The position numbers and the translations under genes were made by a program. 64,000 nucleotides of DNA. It comes from Pseudopyrenochaeta lycopersici. Taxonomy: Eukaryota; Ascomycota; Dothideomycetes; Pleosporales; Pseudopyrenochaetaceae. Below the pieces are notes generated by a model. It was not told the DNA's origin. It saw nothing but the letters and a program-made list of their open reading frames with translations, and ran no database searches. The DNA is taken from assembly GCA_003313425.1 (NCBI GenBank), contig NHZP01000026.1, positions 558,001 to 622,000 on the forward strand, given 5' to 3'. Positions 12,454-23,857 of this stretch are shown one piece after another (the stretch's first letter is position 1; the number at the start of each line of letters is the position of its first letter).

Positions 12454-13853
12454 ATGATGGAGCGCATACGAGGCATATTCGAGCGTGAAAACTCGGCAGC
12501 TTCATATGAGCCTCTAGAAGGAGGCTCGGAGCGTCCAGACGGGGAACGAATCGAGACAGATGAGCAGGCCTTCTCATGGACCGACTACTCCATCTTCCTC
12601 CTACTTGGAGTTGCCATGCTGTGGGCATGGTAGGCAATCATTCAAGAAGCCGATAAGCAATACTCTAACATTGCTACAGGAACATGTTTCTGGCAGCAGC
12701 TCCGTACTTTCAACGCCGCTTCGAATCAAACGACAACCTCCTTCGCAACTTCCAGTCTGCCATTCTGTCCGTGTCGACAGTCGGCAATCTAGGCTCCATG
12801 ATAGTCCTGACCAAGCTCCAAGCTCGAGCTAACTACCCGAAACGCATCATCGTTTCCCTCACCCTCAACGCCGCAGTCTTCACTTTGCTCGCTATATCCA
12901 CAAAGCTGTTCCTGAGCGTGTCCGTGGGCATCTACTTCGCCTTCCTCATGATCATGGTGCTCAGCGCAAGTCTGGCTACCGGCATGTGCCAAAATGGTGT
13001 ATTTGCCTTTGTATCTGGCTTTGGACGAGAAGAGTATACGCAAGCGATCATGACCGGTCAGGGCATTGCCGGTGTCCTGCCTGCCCTTACCCAGATCATT
13101 TCCGTCCTCTCTGTCCCTAAGAAGCAACACACTGATGGCACACCTCAGGAGTCGAGCACTTCAGCCTTCATCTACTTTCTCACCGCCACATTAGTCTCTG
13201 CTGTAACCCTGGTCGCCTTCTTCTATCTCCTTTCCAGGGACAGCTCCAAGCAGCGAATGAAGCCCACATTGCACGATGATGAGCTTGAAGACCTAAATCA
13301 CAACGAGCGCAAGAGTATCCCGCTTACGAGGCTACTGAAGAAGCTATTCTGGCTTGCTGGCGCTGTCTTTCTCACCTTTGCTATCACCATGTTCTATCCA
13401 GTCTTCTCAAGCCAGATTGTTAGCGTTCGGGACCCAGCAGAAGCGCCTCGCCTCTTTCAACCTGCGGCGTTTATTCCCTTGGGCTTCTTTCTTTGGAATT
13501 TGGGCGATCTCATCGGTCGCACCGGTCCTGCATTGCCTGTATTGCGCCTTACACACCACCCGCGCCTTCTGTTTGCATTGGCCATTGCAAGAGTTTTGTT
13601 TATACCTCTGTACCTGCTCTGCAATATTGGCGGGAAGGGTGCTGCGATCAATTCCGACTTCTTCTACCTATTTGTCGTCCAGCTATTGTTTGGCGTTACA
13701 AATGGCTATCTGGGGAGCAGTTGTATGATGGGTTTTGCTGAGTGGGTCGAACCCAACGAACTCGAAGCTGCTGGAGGTTTTATGTCCCTATGTCTCGTTG
13801 CTGGCTTGACAGCTGGAAGCTTTTTGAGCTTCCTCGCTGCGCAATCCTCATGA
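12454..13853 (+). CDS. fun26: Equilibrative nucleoside transporter (Fun26-like)
   Basis: Members of this family (ENT, SLC29) move nucleosides and nucleobases across membranes; fungal Fun26 acts at the vacuole. Two exons, 12454-12629 and 12680-13853, 449 residues. An acidic cytosolic N-terminus is followed by about 11 hydrophobic helices. Family marks include the first helix LLLGVAMLWAWNMFLAAAPY at about residues 49-68, GNLGSMIV, the helix-4/5 segment GMCQNGVFAFVSGFG, and the late FGVTNGYLGSSCMMG motif with following acidic residues. Two ATGs in tandem open the gene and I use the first. The single 50-nt intron splits the Trp codon in the first helix. The symbol is by analogy, and localisation is inferred from the family. 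Confidence 0.9.
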
Positions 13854-14717
13854 ATCGACACTGCATTCGCTGTCTGAAAACATTTCCGTGGAGCAATAAT
13901 CGCATCTTGGGGTGATCTTGCGCTAAATCGAATCATTCTCTAACTTGCATCATCAGCTTTGCCTCCTCCCAGCTTGTATTCTAAATCACAGGCCCTGTAC
14001 CAGCCTGCTTGAGCTTCTTTGTAACTTGTACCAGCAACGTTATGCACGACTTCGTGTTTTGACACGCTGCTAAACATTTACACGACAATGGAAATATAGC
14101 CCACTTGCTGAGGGATCCATTTGCAGGAGATGGTTCATCAGTATGATATCGTTACGTCCGCGCTTATAGATAAGCGGCTGAAATTACATGGGCACTCTGG
14201 GAGAAAAAGGAGCAAGAGGTGAAAAGTGGAAGCAGATCCTCATGATGCGTGAATATGGTTGAGAACTAAGTAGGAGAGCTCGGGCTGATGTTAGAACAAG
14301 CTCGCATTCAGAGTCACATCCACGAAATTATGCGTCACCAATCAACCCAATCATTTATTACACATTCGTGGCATGTGAGCCTCCTTGGACTCCCGAAATT
14401 GACTATTTGTGTTTTGAAGCGAGCGTCATTCGCACATCGTCAACTATGAGTCTCATACGTATCTCTCATCTTCAAATGTACATTCCCTGGCACCACTGCC
14501 AATCCCTATGCTTGACCATTATTGGAATCAAGTAAGCTCTTACTAAGATTCAAAGAAGGTATGTGCACGTCGAGGATGATGTTGGCCGTAAATTCTAAAA
14601 GCGAGGGAGCGACTAAATCGTTCGCTACTGTCATATGACGTCATTCCATTCAGAGAAACATCGAACAGCAAAAGTATACCCACCGTTCAAAGTTCTCCTA
14701 CCACCCCTAGTTATCAA
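13854..14717. other. Intergenic, no gene seen
   Basis: There are 864 bp with no open frame of note on either strand. It is somewhat AT-rich and presumably contains the transporter 3' end and the promoter of the following small gene. Confidence 0.6.
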
Positions 14718-15164
14718 ATGTCGTCCGATGCCAATGATAAGGCAATAGATGCCCACTCCCGTTCCGCCCTCGCCTCTACAAAGACCAACCTCCGCTATCT
14801 CTACGATCCCAAGACTGCGAGTGGAGTAAGTTCTCGCCGCACACGCGCCTTCCTCCGCGTCCTACGCTCCTCCTTGATCTTCATCTTCTGGCGCGTTGTA
14901 AGGTACGCGAAATACGTTGCCATTGGGTCGCTGGTTGCTACAATAGGAGCCGGCGCCTTTGGAACATTTGTATCTGGCGCAGGATTCGTACTCGCACCAA
15001 CGGGAATACTAGGGACGGTGGTGGCGGGGACTACCTGGGGAATTGGCAGGTTTGCTGTCAGGAGACTGAAAGGTAGATGGGATAGAGGGCATGGGTATGG
15101 AGAGAATGAGGAAATAAGAGATGAGCATTTGACGCAGAGAGGACCTGAAGCGATCCCGTGGTGA
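14718..15164 (+). CDS. Small predicted membrane protein, unknown function
   Basis: A single exon encodes 148 residues. The N-terminal 50 residues are hydrophilic and Ser/Arg-rich. Two adjacent hydrophobic stretches follow, about residues 51-70 (LIFIFWRVVRYAKYVAIGSL) and 72-102, the latter Gly/Ala-rich with repeated GAG and SGAG. A basic segment RRLKGRW and a charged tail ending EAIPW come next. The layout suggests a helical hairpin in an intracellular membrane. There is no signal peptide and no recognised domain. The ATG at 14718 follows a pyrimidine-rich leader, and codon use is regular. I do not recognise the family. Confidence 0.7.
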   Translation: MSSDANDKAIDAHSRSALASTKTNLRYLYDPKTASGVSSRRTRAFLRVLRSSLIFIFWRVVRYAKYVAIGSLVATIGAGAFGTFVSGAGFVLAPTGILGTVVAGTTWGIGRFAVRRLKGRWDRGHGYGENEEIRDEHLTQRGPEAIPW

Positions 15165-15530
15165 TTGAAAGACTTTGCTAATGCTGTAAGAGCTGGGTCT
15201 CTTGGATTATGAAATGAATACTTGAGCTTGGAGACTGGGATGAGGCTCATGTTCGATTAGCTAAGGTCATGGACCTGCAAGAACGACATAACATTCGAAA
15301 TTGTCGACTATTTGGTCGCCCGTAATAACCTCCATCAAATACGGCATTCCACGGCGAGCGCGATTTCCATTCCTTTATATAACTCGCGCAGCCATTAAGA
15401 TACCCCCAATCATTTTCCTGCAGAGATGGCTCCGCTGGCATCCCGCTCGCAAAGTCTTCACTCTTGAAAGTTCCAATGTATAATCAAGAGACTTGAAAAC
15501 AGTATGGATATTCCTATGGTCAGAATAGCT
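15165..15530. other. 3' regions of convergent genes
   Basis: The short convergent gap between the small membrane protein gene and the RING-type gene holds nothing I can name. Confidence 0.6.
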
Positions 15531-16925
15531 TCACGCAGGTCGGCAAAGCTCGTGCCGACACATGGGGCAGGTTGTGTTCGTTTTCTCCAAGCTCTCGATC
15601 AGGCACGACCGACCGAAGATGTGACCACAGATGGTCTTGACCGGCGTATTATCAGGCTTGCACTCGCAGAATGGTAGCTCACGGAAGTTTCTTAGGCGTT
15701 CCGATACTACGGGATTTTTTCCAAGGTCAGGAATGAAAGACGGGTCGTCTTCGTCGGTGGTACCGAATGGTAGCCAACAGTGCGGACAGCGCATATCTTC
15801 GACCGCGATAGTGGAGATGTCAACTTCCGGGAAGCCCTTGACAATAGCGACGGCGTCGAAACGGGGTCGCTTGACAGATTTGATGTTGCCCAGCGGAAAT
15901 TCAGCCCAGGTAGGCTGCATTCCAACGAAGCCTGCTGCTATGGCCATGGCATCCTGCGCGGATTGTTCAGACGGAAAAAACATATGCGGCATAGGGAAGA
16001 ACGGAAATGTATTGGGGTCTGGTTCGATTGCTCCATTGGCGGTAGAGCTGTCGTTGGCTGTCATGGCCGAGGTATTCTGCCACCCTGGGTGGTCTGCTGC
16101 CGCTGTTGGATCGGGTTGTGTTAGGCCATGCATGGTACTAATTTGTGGATTAAGGGACATACTCCAAGTAATACCGGTTGTGAAGTCTGCCGCAAGGACT
16201 AGCTGGGCTTGACTTAAGGATGCTTCGGTTCCCATCGATGTGAACTCAGGCTCAGGCCCAAAAGGGAGCGACGCTTGCGGAAGTGGAGACGAGGATTGGT
16301 TGTCAGAAGCCGTAGTAGCATGATAGACGCTGTTATACGAAGGATGCCAGTATGAAATCGGTGCATACCCTTGATTTACCACCGAATGAACCTGTGCGCT
16401 CTCCGGAGCGATGGGAGGACCCGCTACACCATGAGCTTCAGTAAGTTGACTGTCGTCGGGTCCTAGCGTAGTGGGTTCAGGAAGATAGCTATGAGTGGCG
16501 CTGTTAAACGAAGGATGCCAGTATGAAATCGGTGCGTAACCTTGATTTACGACCGGATTAATCTGTCCGCTCTCCAGAGCGATGGGAGGGCCCGCTACAC
16601 TCTGAACTTCAGTAAGTTGATTGTCATCAGGTCCCAACGTAGAGGGTTCAGGAACATAGCTATCATTGACCTGCTGAGTTGCTGCTTCATTGCTGGTTAG
16701 CGGAGCCGTTGTACAAGCGAGAGTTCCGAGGGGGGGTTGCGAACTGTCCTCTACAATGGCCTCTGATGAATCCGCCATTGTTTGTACTGTAGGTGGAAGT
16801 AAAGGCACTCCTTCCGAGAGCGGTATCTGAGAAGAGTTTGTCTCAGACACGTCGTTGGAAGCCTTTGATATCGGATTGTCGGGAGTGTCGTTGGCAATAT
16901 GCGACTCGAGCGGAGTGGCAGGCAT
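15531..16925 (-). CDS. RING-type zinc-finger protein with internal duplication
   Basis: A single exon encodes 464 residues. The first three quarters are low-complexity, rich in Pro, Ser and Asn and presumably disordered. Two near-identical 57-residue units sit head to tail at residues 89-145 and 146-202, each carrying TLGPDD, QLTE, VAGPPIA and GYAPISYWHPS. The C-terminus holds a RING-like zinc module: CPHC at about residue 382, CECK, CGHIFGRSCL and CPMC, ending RHELCRPA. Such a module usually marks an E3 ubiquitin ligase, which here is inference only. It is a lineage-specific protein by appearance. The start is the first ATG of the frame. Confidence 0.8.
   Translation of the reverse strand: MPATPLESHIANDTPDNPISKASNDVSETNSSQIPLSEGVPLLPPTVQTMADSSEAIVEDSSQPPLGTLACTTAPLTSNEAATQQVNDSYVPEPSTLGPDDNQLTEVQSVAGPPIALESGQINPVVNQGYAPISYWHPSFNSATHSYLPEPTTLGPDDSQLTEAHGVAGPPIAPESAQVHSVVNQGYAPISYWHPSYNSVYHATTASDNQSSSPLPQASLPFGPEPEFTSMGTEASLSQAQLVLAADFTTGITWSMSLNPQISTMHGLTQPDPTAAADHPGWQNTSAMTANDSSTANGAIEPDPNTFPFFPMPHMFFPSEQSAQDAMAIAAGFVGMQPTWAEFPLGNIKSVKRPRFDAVAIVKGFPEVDISTIAVEDMRCPHCWLPFGTTDEDDPSFIPDLGKNPVVSERLRNFRELPFCECKPDNTPVKTICGHIFGRSCLIESLEKTNTTCPMCRHELCRPA
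16320..16661 (-). repeat. Tandem direct repeat, 2 x 171 bp, inside the RING gene
   Basis: Two consecutive 171-bp copies (16661-16491 and 16490-16320) encode 57-residue units with about 15 substitutions between them. The phrase encoding GYAPISYWHPS is nearly unchanged in both. The repeat keeps the frame. Confidence 0.9.
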
Positions 16926-18920
16926 TGCGAGGATTGTATTCGAGTGAGGTAATAACTGGTCTGTATAGTTGTATATTAAAGTTGAAATGCTGTGCGATAA
17001 AAGATTCGACGTACTCGCGGTGAAGGCGAGAAGGAATGGTCCGCAGATTGAATTTTGAGAGGCCGAAGAGTTTTGACGTGGTCGCGGTGAATGTGAGAAG
17101 GATAGTGCCTGGCAAATGTCGACATGCCCCAGACGTTCAAGCGTGCATTCTGGCCTGTTCTACACTGCTTGTGATCTACAGTGGTCGTTGTATATTGTTT
17201 CTTCTTGTTAACATCCAGTTATCAACTAACAAAGGGTGTTGCCAACTGAGTCAAAAGAGCTGCGGCTTCGAACACTTTCACGTTGGACAAGGTGACAATC
17301 ATTGAGGGATGTACCACGACGAGCATTTCCAGCATCAGTTTTTGAAAAGAGCATCTCTGGTGCTCAAGTGCACTCTAAAGCCCGTCTGTTACGGCTGAGT
17401 TTTTTATAATTACCCAACCACTACAGATATACAAAACGAGTAACTCAACAATGAAATACAACGGACGAACTAGTCAGTCTCCGTATACGTCCAATAACAT
17501 AGACCCAGCCTCAATTACCGAACTTCGATCTCCCGGTTTACTTACTAATCAAAGGAGATTATGCGGTGGTCCAAAACCACGTTCGATTCCGCTCTTGCAA
17601 GATGCTCTCACCAAAACTCTTCTGAATGACGCAGTATGTATTCAAGTGATTTGACCAGAACGAGCCTCTGAGGGCGGTGTACCTTCATGACACAGTGTTG
17701 TGCATTCACCGGTGAGGTTCAGGTAAAGTGTACGGTTCCAGCTCCACGGTAGCTCACGTGACCTAGAGTGACTCCATTGTTCTTCTGTACTTATAGAACC
17801 TCCTCTCAAGTCTTTTGCAACGCGCTTCAATGTTCAACAATCAGTGCATCCTTCACATATCTGTCGTCCAGAATCAACGGAACTTTCACAGCCCTCTTTC
17901 AAGCCCGTGCATCCTGTATGTCCATCATGGCTTCCCACGACACCCTTCAATATGTACATAAACGACAAAATGAAGCTTCCCAAACTTCAGCCGTGGGCAC
18001 ACCTCCTCCAAATGGTGCAAACACCTGTAGCTAGATCGGATACGCGGAAGGATTACAGCAGACGTGCCTAGCTCCTCATGGATGATCCCTTCCCAAGTAT
18101 TCGTGGCTTGGTGCCATGAGCAGCTTCTGAGAAAGCCGATCGATACGAACTACTTCAAGTTCACGACTAGACCCCAGCAATTATCCGCAACAAATGGGAG
18201 ACTCATGGAGTTGTTTACCACAAGTGGCACCAGCACTTCATGGGCGCGATAACGACACGCACTACCGACCGCGGGGAAGTTCTGGAGCCACCCATTTGCC
18301 GCCGCTCCATGCGCCGACCGCGAAGCTTGGCTTGCTTTCTAGCCCATCAACATGCACGAGGCTTATAGCCAACCAACAACAACTCGAGTGCCGTCTCCTG
18401 CGCCAAGAGCTTTGGGATTCGTATACCCTGTGAGGCAACCGCTAAACCCAATGTGGACACGGCGGCGATCTTGTCATGATATGCCCCTCCACATCATCCA
18501 TGATCCTGTGCATGCAAGTGTGGGCAGTGACTCCAGCATCTGTCTTTTGGCCACTTTCTGGTAGGAGCCTTCTCAAGTGAATGTGATTAGGGCCGGACGA
18601 ACCGCTGCGGTTGCTTTTTTTGGGTAGGCGCGATTGAGGCACGTATCTTTACTTAATTGAAAGTCACCCCGCCCAGTTATTTGACAAGACATTCACGCCT
18701 TCATTTCCGTGCGTCGTAACGTCACCGGTTAATTAAACGCTTCTCGCTGGCAATCGGAAATGCCAGAGGAGTCTGATCGTATCATATTTCGTTGCCATTT
18801 TCCTTGCTAATCCCCTGTCTCTGCCTTTCCAGCAAAGACGAGCACTTGGTCCTTTCTCCATCCTTCAATCATTTCTGTGCTGCCTCTTTCCAGACTTTGC
18901 CATATTACTGTCTAGGCGTC
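16926..18920. other. 2 kb stretch without a convincing gene
   Basis: Several short frames are open here. One begins at an ATG with a good context at 17451 (MKYNGRTSQSPYTSNN) and runs 67 codons, with a GTATGT donor-like site near its end. I could not join it to the Pro-rich frames at 17844-18060 without hitting a stop. The last part is the leader of the DUF3445 gene. Confidence 0.45.
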
Positions 18921-20494
18921 ATGGTCAACAATCTCTTGCTGCTGTTGGGCGCAGTGTTCGTTGTCAGTTCAGCCTTCCTTATTTTCCAGCGAGGCAGGCG
19001 TGACATCATCTTGGAACGGCTTCATATCAGTCGTCGACGAGTCTCGGGTGCAAAGACGCCCCCTCGATCGCTTTCTCCGGAAAAGGAGCAGTTAGGAAAC
19101 TCAGAGCCAGGTTATTCGGATACGTTCCCGCCATCTCGACGGTTTACCTTAGCTGAGACCAATGTATCCTCGACCCTAGGCACAGCGCCAGAGAAACTGG
19201 TTGAGTCACGATCTAACTGGACTGAAAGCTTATTGCCCATGGAAGAGTCATATGTCAATGCTGAAGGGTCCATGTACACTCCTTGTGAATTCTCTGTCAA
19301 GGAGATCAAAGCTCTCGGAGATTTCCCTGACTACGCTACACTCAGTGGAGTACCCCTACCTAAGCCGTACCCAGACTTCGATATCAACAAGGCACTTCCC
19401 AGACCTTACAGACCGTTTCGATGGGCCTACCACCAGACAATGTGTAGGTTGTCAAGCAGAAGCTCAAGCTAATACTTGCTGATATCATCTAGCACTGACG
19501 AAGATGGAGCCCGATTGGTGGCTGGAGCTCGAGAGCACGTATGAACAGCGCATCAAGCAGCGACAGGAACTATTTGCCGAACATGGTGAGGCAGTCCTCC
19601 AGACGCTGCCTGGTTCTGAATTAGCATGCAAAGAGTTGATGGAGATGTCATTGCAATTCCTCTGCGCGCGATACCCACAGTATTTCAAACTAGATTCGGA
19701 GAAAATGGTGTTTTATAATGGCATCTTGAAGACGGAGACGGACCTGAAGAATACCCATCCGCTTCATACGTTACTTAACAACGTACCTGAAGACTTTGCG
19801 ATCATGTTGCGCGACGAAAAGACTGGATTTTATTTGTTTCGAGCGGGCATAATTTGTAGTGCACTGGGCTGGAATGTTGGGAGCAAGATTGGTATGAGGC
19901 TTCACGAGATTCACGCACCTATCCCAGACTACAAGGAGAAGATGCAGTTTTCCATGGACAGGTACGTATTTAAGTATACTCATGAAAGTTACGAAGCGCT
20001 AATATGACTACAGATACTTTGCGAAGAAGCCAACCGACAAATCTATCCAACGAGGATCTTGGGGCTTAGAAGTCGACCAGCCGCTCTACATGCCACCAGG
20101 GCATCCCCATGAAAAGCATCGCGAATATCAAATGTCCGACCTTGAGCTCTCACGTTGCCACCTCCGCGTCGACTGGCAGACTTTGCGTCGCCTGCCCCTC
20201 TCAGCCGGTGTCGTGTTCAATTTCAAAGCTCTCTTCACTCCCCTAGAAGAGTTCCGCAACGAGCCTTGTGTTCCGGGTCTGGTGCTGAAGGTCTTGACAG
20301 ACGGTAAGAAAAATCTAATGGATTATAAGAATACATGGCATGTTGAGCATGTTGTGAAGCCGGCACTGGAGAGATTCCATAAAGAGCAGGTTGAGAAGGG
20401 ACTAGTTGAGGAAGGGTGGGAACCGCACACGCTGGCGGAGAGTCCGTGGTTCCCCGGGTGGGAGGAGAAATGGCATCGACAGCAAGGGTTCTAA
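18921..20494 (+). CDS. DUF3445 heme-dependent oxidative N-demethylase-like protein
   Basis: Three exons, 18921-19443, 19493-19961 and 20014-20494, encode 490 residues. An N-terminal hydrophobic anchor (about residues 4-23) is followed by a basic, Ser-rich linker. The DUF3445 (HODM alpha-subunit-like) domain runs from about residue 140 to the end: LPRPYRPFRWAYHQTMSLTK, EPDWWLELE, PGSELACKELMEMSLQFLC, a RGSWGLEVDQPLY segment, and RCHLRVDWQTLRRLPLS. The bacterial relative is a heme enzyme that oxidatively demethylates secondary amines. The fungal members are mostly uncharacterised, so the substrate is unknown. The open frame extends 43 codons upstream without an ATG, so the start at 18921 is firm. 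The gene converges with a flavin monooxygenase, leaving 188 bp between stops. Confidence 0.88.
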
Positions 20495-20682
20495 GTCAGC
20501 GTAAGATGGAAAACGCGTATAGATCTAATGATGCAGTAAGTATGATTGGAGGGTTCAAACAAAGGCAATCAAATGGTCATAGGAGATTGGAATTCAAGGC
20601 AATAGCTTAAGGGTTGGTCTGGTGGCGTATATAGCGCTTCATGCAGGGAAATACATAATTACAGAGTATACACGCAACCATT

Positions 20683-22636
20683 TTATGATTGGAGACCCAA
20701 CCTCTTGGGCAGACCCGCACGGAATACCCACGCCGCACCTGCCGCCACAGCGCTCAGCGTGCCCACTACCAACGTAGTATTGCTCACCAATGACTCCTCA
20801 TGCACCCTCCCAATCCTGGTTTCTTGCTTCCCACTGCCAAACACGACTTTACTCGCGTTAACGCTCCCGCTCTTAGCACTCTGCGCGCCCCCTTCTTTCG
20901 CAACGCCGCCTGCCGTGGTCTCGAAATCCTCCCAATTGAGCTTCGCAAGCATGTCTTGATATTGAACGACGGTCCCTGACCAATTGTTCGTGATGCGGCC
21001 TTCCTTGTTCTTGTACCAGCTCTGGCATGCTGGGTCGGCAAAGGAGCTCTTTTTGAGAATGGCCTGGATGGAGTCGTTGAACTCGTCGGTGCGGCGCTGC
21101 GTTGGCATTAGACCTACTCTCGCGCCCCTGTTTCGGCCGTCCAGAACGGCGGAGACGAGTGTGTTGAGGTAGCGCGATTGCGCCTCGATCATGAGGATGA
21201 TGGAGTTGTGGCCGAGATTTGTGTTCGGGCCGTAGAACATGCCGAAGTTGGGGAGAGAGGGAACGGTGGTACCGTACAGCGCTGATGCACCGCCCTCCCA
21301 AATGTCTCCTAGTGAGCGGCCTTTTGTTCCTGTAACCTTGATCGGGTACAGGAATTCTACAGTACGGAAGCCGGTTGCGAGAACAATCATATCGTGATTG
21401 TGGTGCGTGCCATCTTCATGCTCAATCCCTGTCTCTGTGATGCGTTTGATCTTGCTAGTCTCCAAGGTGGTCTTCGGGTTGGCCACAGCGGGATAGTAGT
21501 CATCTGTAATGATTACTCTCTTACATCCCGGATTGTAATCAGGTGTCAAAGTCTTCCACAAGTCGGGTCGATCCGGAATCTGTGCTTTCATCAAATCCGT
21601 GCAGCTCGTCCGAATGATCTCTGCGAATTCGCTGTTTCCGTCTGTTACAGCGTCGTAGAACGATTCTCTAAAATCCATCATTGCGCTGCGGATCCGCCAA
21701 CGGACAGGAGGTAGGTACCGATACACTGCGCGGCGAAAACTGCTAACAGGTCCATCAAGACGTGGAATGATCCAATTCGGAGTGCGTTGATATATTGTTA
21801 GAGATGAGGTTGAGGGTATGATTTCAGGGATGATTTGCGCGGCTGTTGCACCTGTTGAAGATTGTCAGCGCCCAATATATTACAACTTAGGCTCATTGAA
21901 GAAACCAAGGAGTGTTTACCATTCCCGATGATTCCAACATTCTTGCCTTCCAAGCTATAACTCCAATCCCATCGAGCACTGTGCATAATTTTTCCTTTGA
22001 AATCACTCAAGCCTTCGATATCTGGATATTGTGGCTGGTTCAATTGACCCACAGCTGAAACCAGGAAGTCGCACTCAATGCTGTAAGCTGGGTTGAACTC
22101 TGCATCTTTGCCGCCGGTCACTTTGACGTCAACTTTCCAGCGGTTCTTAGAGTCGTCCCAGGTTGCAGCTTCGACAGAGGTATTAAATCGGATGTATTTG
22201 TAGAGGTTGTACTTGCGTGCTACATTGCGTAGGTAGTCCTATAATGGTGTCAGCAAATTCAATTGGAGAGAAAAATAAATGACATACAAGAATTTCCTCT
22301 TGCCCGGGATACTCGCGAGTCCAGTCTGGGTTCTGTTCGAAGGAGTACGAGTACAGCATGCTCCAAACATCGCAGCAGCAACCAGGATATTTGTTATCGT
22401 GCCATGTTCCGCCCACACTTGAACTCTTCTCCACAATAATGAAGTTGTGACATTGGTTTCGCTTGATGAGATCAATCGCCATACACATTCCTACAAGTAT
22501 TAATAATCACTGAGTCGGTGGAACACATGAAATTATTTGCGTTACCAGAAATGCCCGCTCCAATGATAACCACCGCGGCATCTGTGTGGTCTTTATTCCC
22601 GACTGGGACTTGCGGCCATGGTTGCGAGCCTCCCAT
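20683..22636 (-). CDS. Baeyer-Villiger-type flavin monooxygenase
   Basis: Four exons, 22636-22546, 22490-22288, 22238-21920 and 21851-20683, give 593 residues. The FAD-binding GAGISG is at about residues 26-31. The Baeyer-Villiger fingerprint FKGKIMHSARWD is at about 178-189, and the second dinucleotide motif GIIGNG follows near 200 for NADPH. ATGFRT, typical of class B monooxygenases, lies in the last exon. The enzyme should insert oxygen into ketones or oxidise N or S atoms; the substrate is unknown. Near the C-terminus a hydrophobic segment (TTLVVGTLSAVAAGAAWVF) followed by a basic tail looks like a tail anchor. Each exon join restores conserved sequence, for example QEEIL-DYLRNVARKY and IIGNG-ATAAQIIPE. 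The ATG at 22636 opens MGGSQPWPQVP. Confidence 0.92.
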
Positions 22637-23557
22637 TTTGAATCTTGTATGTCGGTATGGCGAGTGTCAAAGAAAGCAGGCGGAAAAGAAAGAAACAATG
22701 ATTACTTAGTACAAAGGTACGCGACGCAGCAAGCTATTTAATTAATAATCATCCGGTGCACCGGACTCCTGGTTCCAGGATCACTCGTACTTACCGCGGC
22801 TGGACGAACCCATTCAGCGAATCAACATGTCGATCCTCGACTACGGACCCGGAATATCTTGCTTCGTGGGGCTCGCGGTCTCTATTCCCCTCTTCACATA
22901 CCCGGTTGTGCGACACCGAGCTAGTGTCGGCTTAAGCCGCCCTTCTTACCCCTACCTTCCCGTAAGCCTTCCCTCTTTAAGGCATTCTTGTGACCATGTT
23001 GACGATCCATATTGAGCCGATTGATATGCTTGTTCAAGTAAGAGGACCAAGCAACTGGCAAAGCTGTCAGCACTTTACAATCTAAGCTCGTCGTCGTTGA
23101 TATGGTACACAGGGATGCTTGGCTGATGTGGGGGAGGAGCCGCCAGCCGGCAACTATACCGCTTTGGTAGATTATCAATCCACCGATTCGAAGTAGTTGA
23201 CTCGGTCAAGACATGCTGTTTGATTTCAGGAGCTTTAGTCGCCTACGTTGGAGGTGTGATGCTTAGAACAAAGTTTGTCAATTTATAAGTATTTTGGGTT
23301 AGTACAGCCTCATTCTGAACGTTCTTTATAAACTTGTTGCGAGGCGAATTGATAGTTTATGCAAATTGAGGTTGCAGAGGAAAAGTCATGGAGAGAGACA
23401 TCCACGAAGTGCTACCTTTGGATTTTCTATACTGATAGTACTCTATCTGACCTCTAATGATATGTCTTTTGAGGACATTCTTGATATACACCTCATCTCC
23501 CAAGATTTGCCATGACTAAGAAAAAAAATATCGAATATCTCTAGTCGTCACAGGACA
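22637..23557. other. Intergenic with a short hydrophobic ORF
   Basis: An ATG at 22827 with a good context (CAACATG) opens a 62-codon frame starting MSILDYGPGISCFVGLAV with one hydrophobic segment. A GTAAGC donor-like site follows LP. No convincing continuation was found. The rest is AT-rich and empty. Confidence 0.4.
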
Positions 23558-23857
23558 CTAAATCTCTTCATTCTCATCCTCAATTAGCAGTACAGGGCCC
23601 CATAGTTCTTCTTTTCTCTCTATACCAGATTTCACTTCGCCTTGTCCATTGCCACTTACTCTGTCGTCCTTCGCCTCGAATTCGTGCTTGGCCTCGAGCT
23701 TGTAGTGTACCTGCTCGTAGTGGACCTGCACGGGGCCCCATCGCACGCTTCTTCCTGATTTTTCGATGGCATTTCCATCTACTCTGGAAGCCTCCATTGC
23801 CTTGCGTTCTATCCGGCTTCTGGAGATGGACCTCAAACGTATCCACGCCTCACTCAT
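23558..23857 (-). CDS. Possible small hypothetical protein
   Basis: A 99-residue frame from the ATG at 23857 (MSEAWIRLRSISRSRIERKA) contains RWGPVQVHYEQVHYKLEAKH and an acidic end LLIEDENEEI. Codon use looks protein-like. The frame is open further upstream to 23926 without an ATG, so this may be the last exon of a spliced gene. A GTAAGT site and a TATAG site within it could bound a short intron. No domain is recognised. An unconnected frame at about 24020-24250 on the same strand contains one membrane-like stretch and may belong to the same locus. Confidence 0.3.
   Translation of the reverse strand: MSEAWIRLRSISRSRIERKAMEASRVDGNAIEKSGRSVRWGPVQVHYEQVHYKLEAKHEFEAKDDRVSGNGQGEVKSGIERKEELWGPVLLIEDENEEI

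Noticed and set aside
17451..18252. Possible multi-exon gene starting MKYNGRTSQSPYTSNN
   Set aside because: The best protein-like downstream frame cannot be joined in phase; every join tried created a stop or needed a non-consensus site.
22827..23012. 62-codon frame MSILDYGPGISCFVGLAV with a hydrophobic segment
   Set aside because: It has a good start context, but the only in-phase continuation uses a poor acceptor and yields an unremarkable tail.
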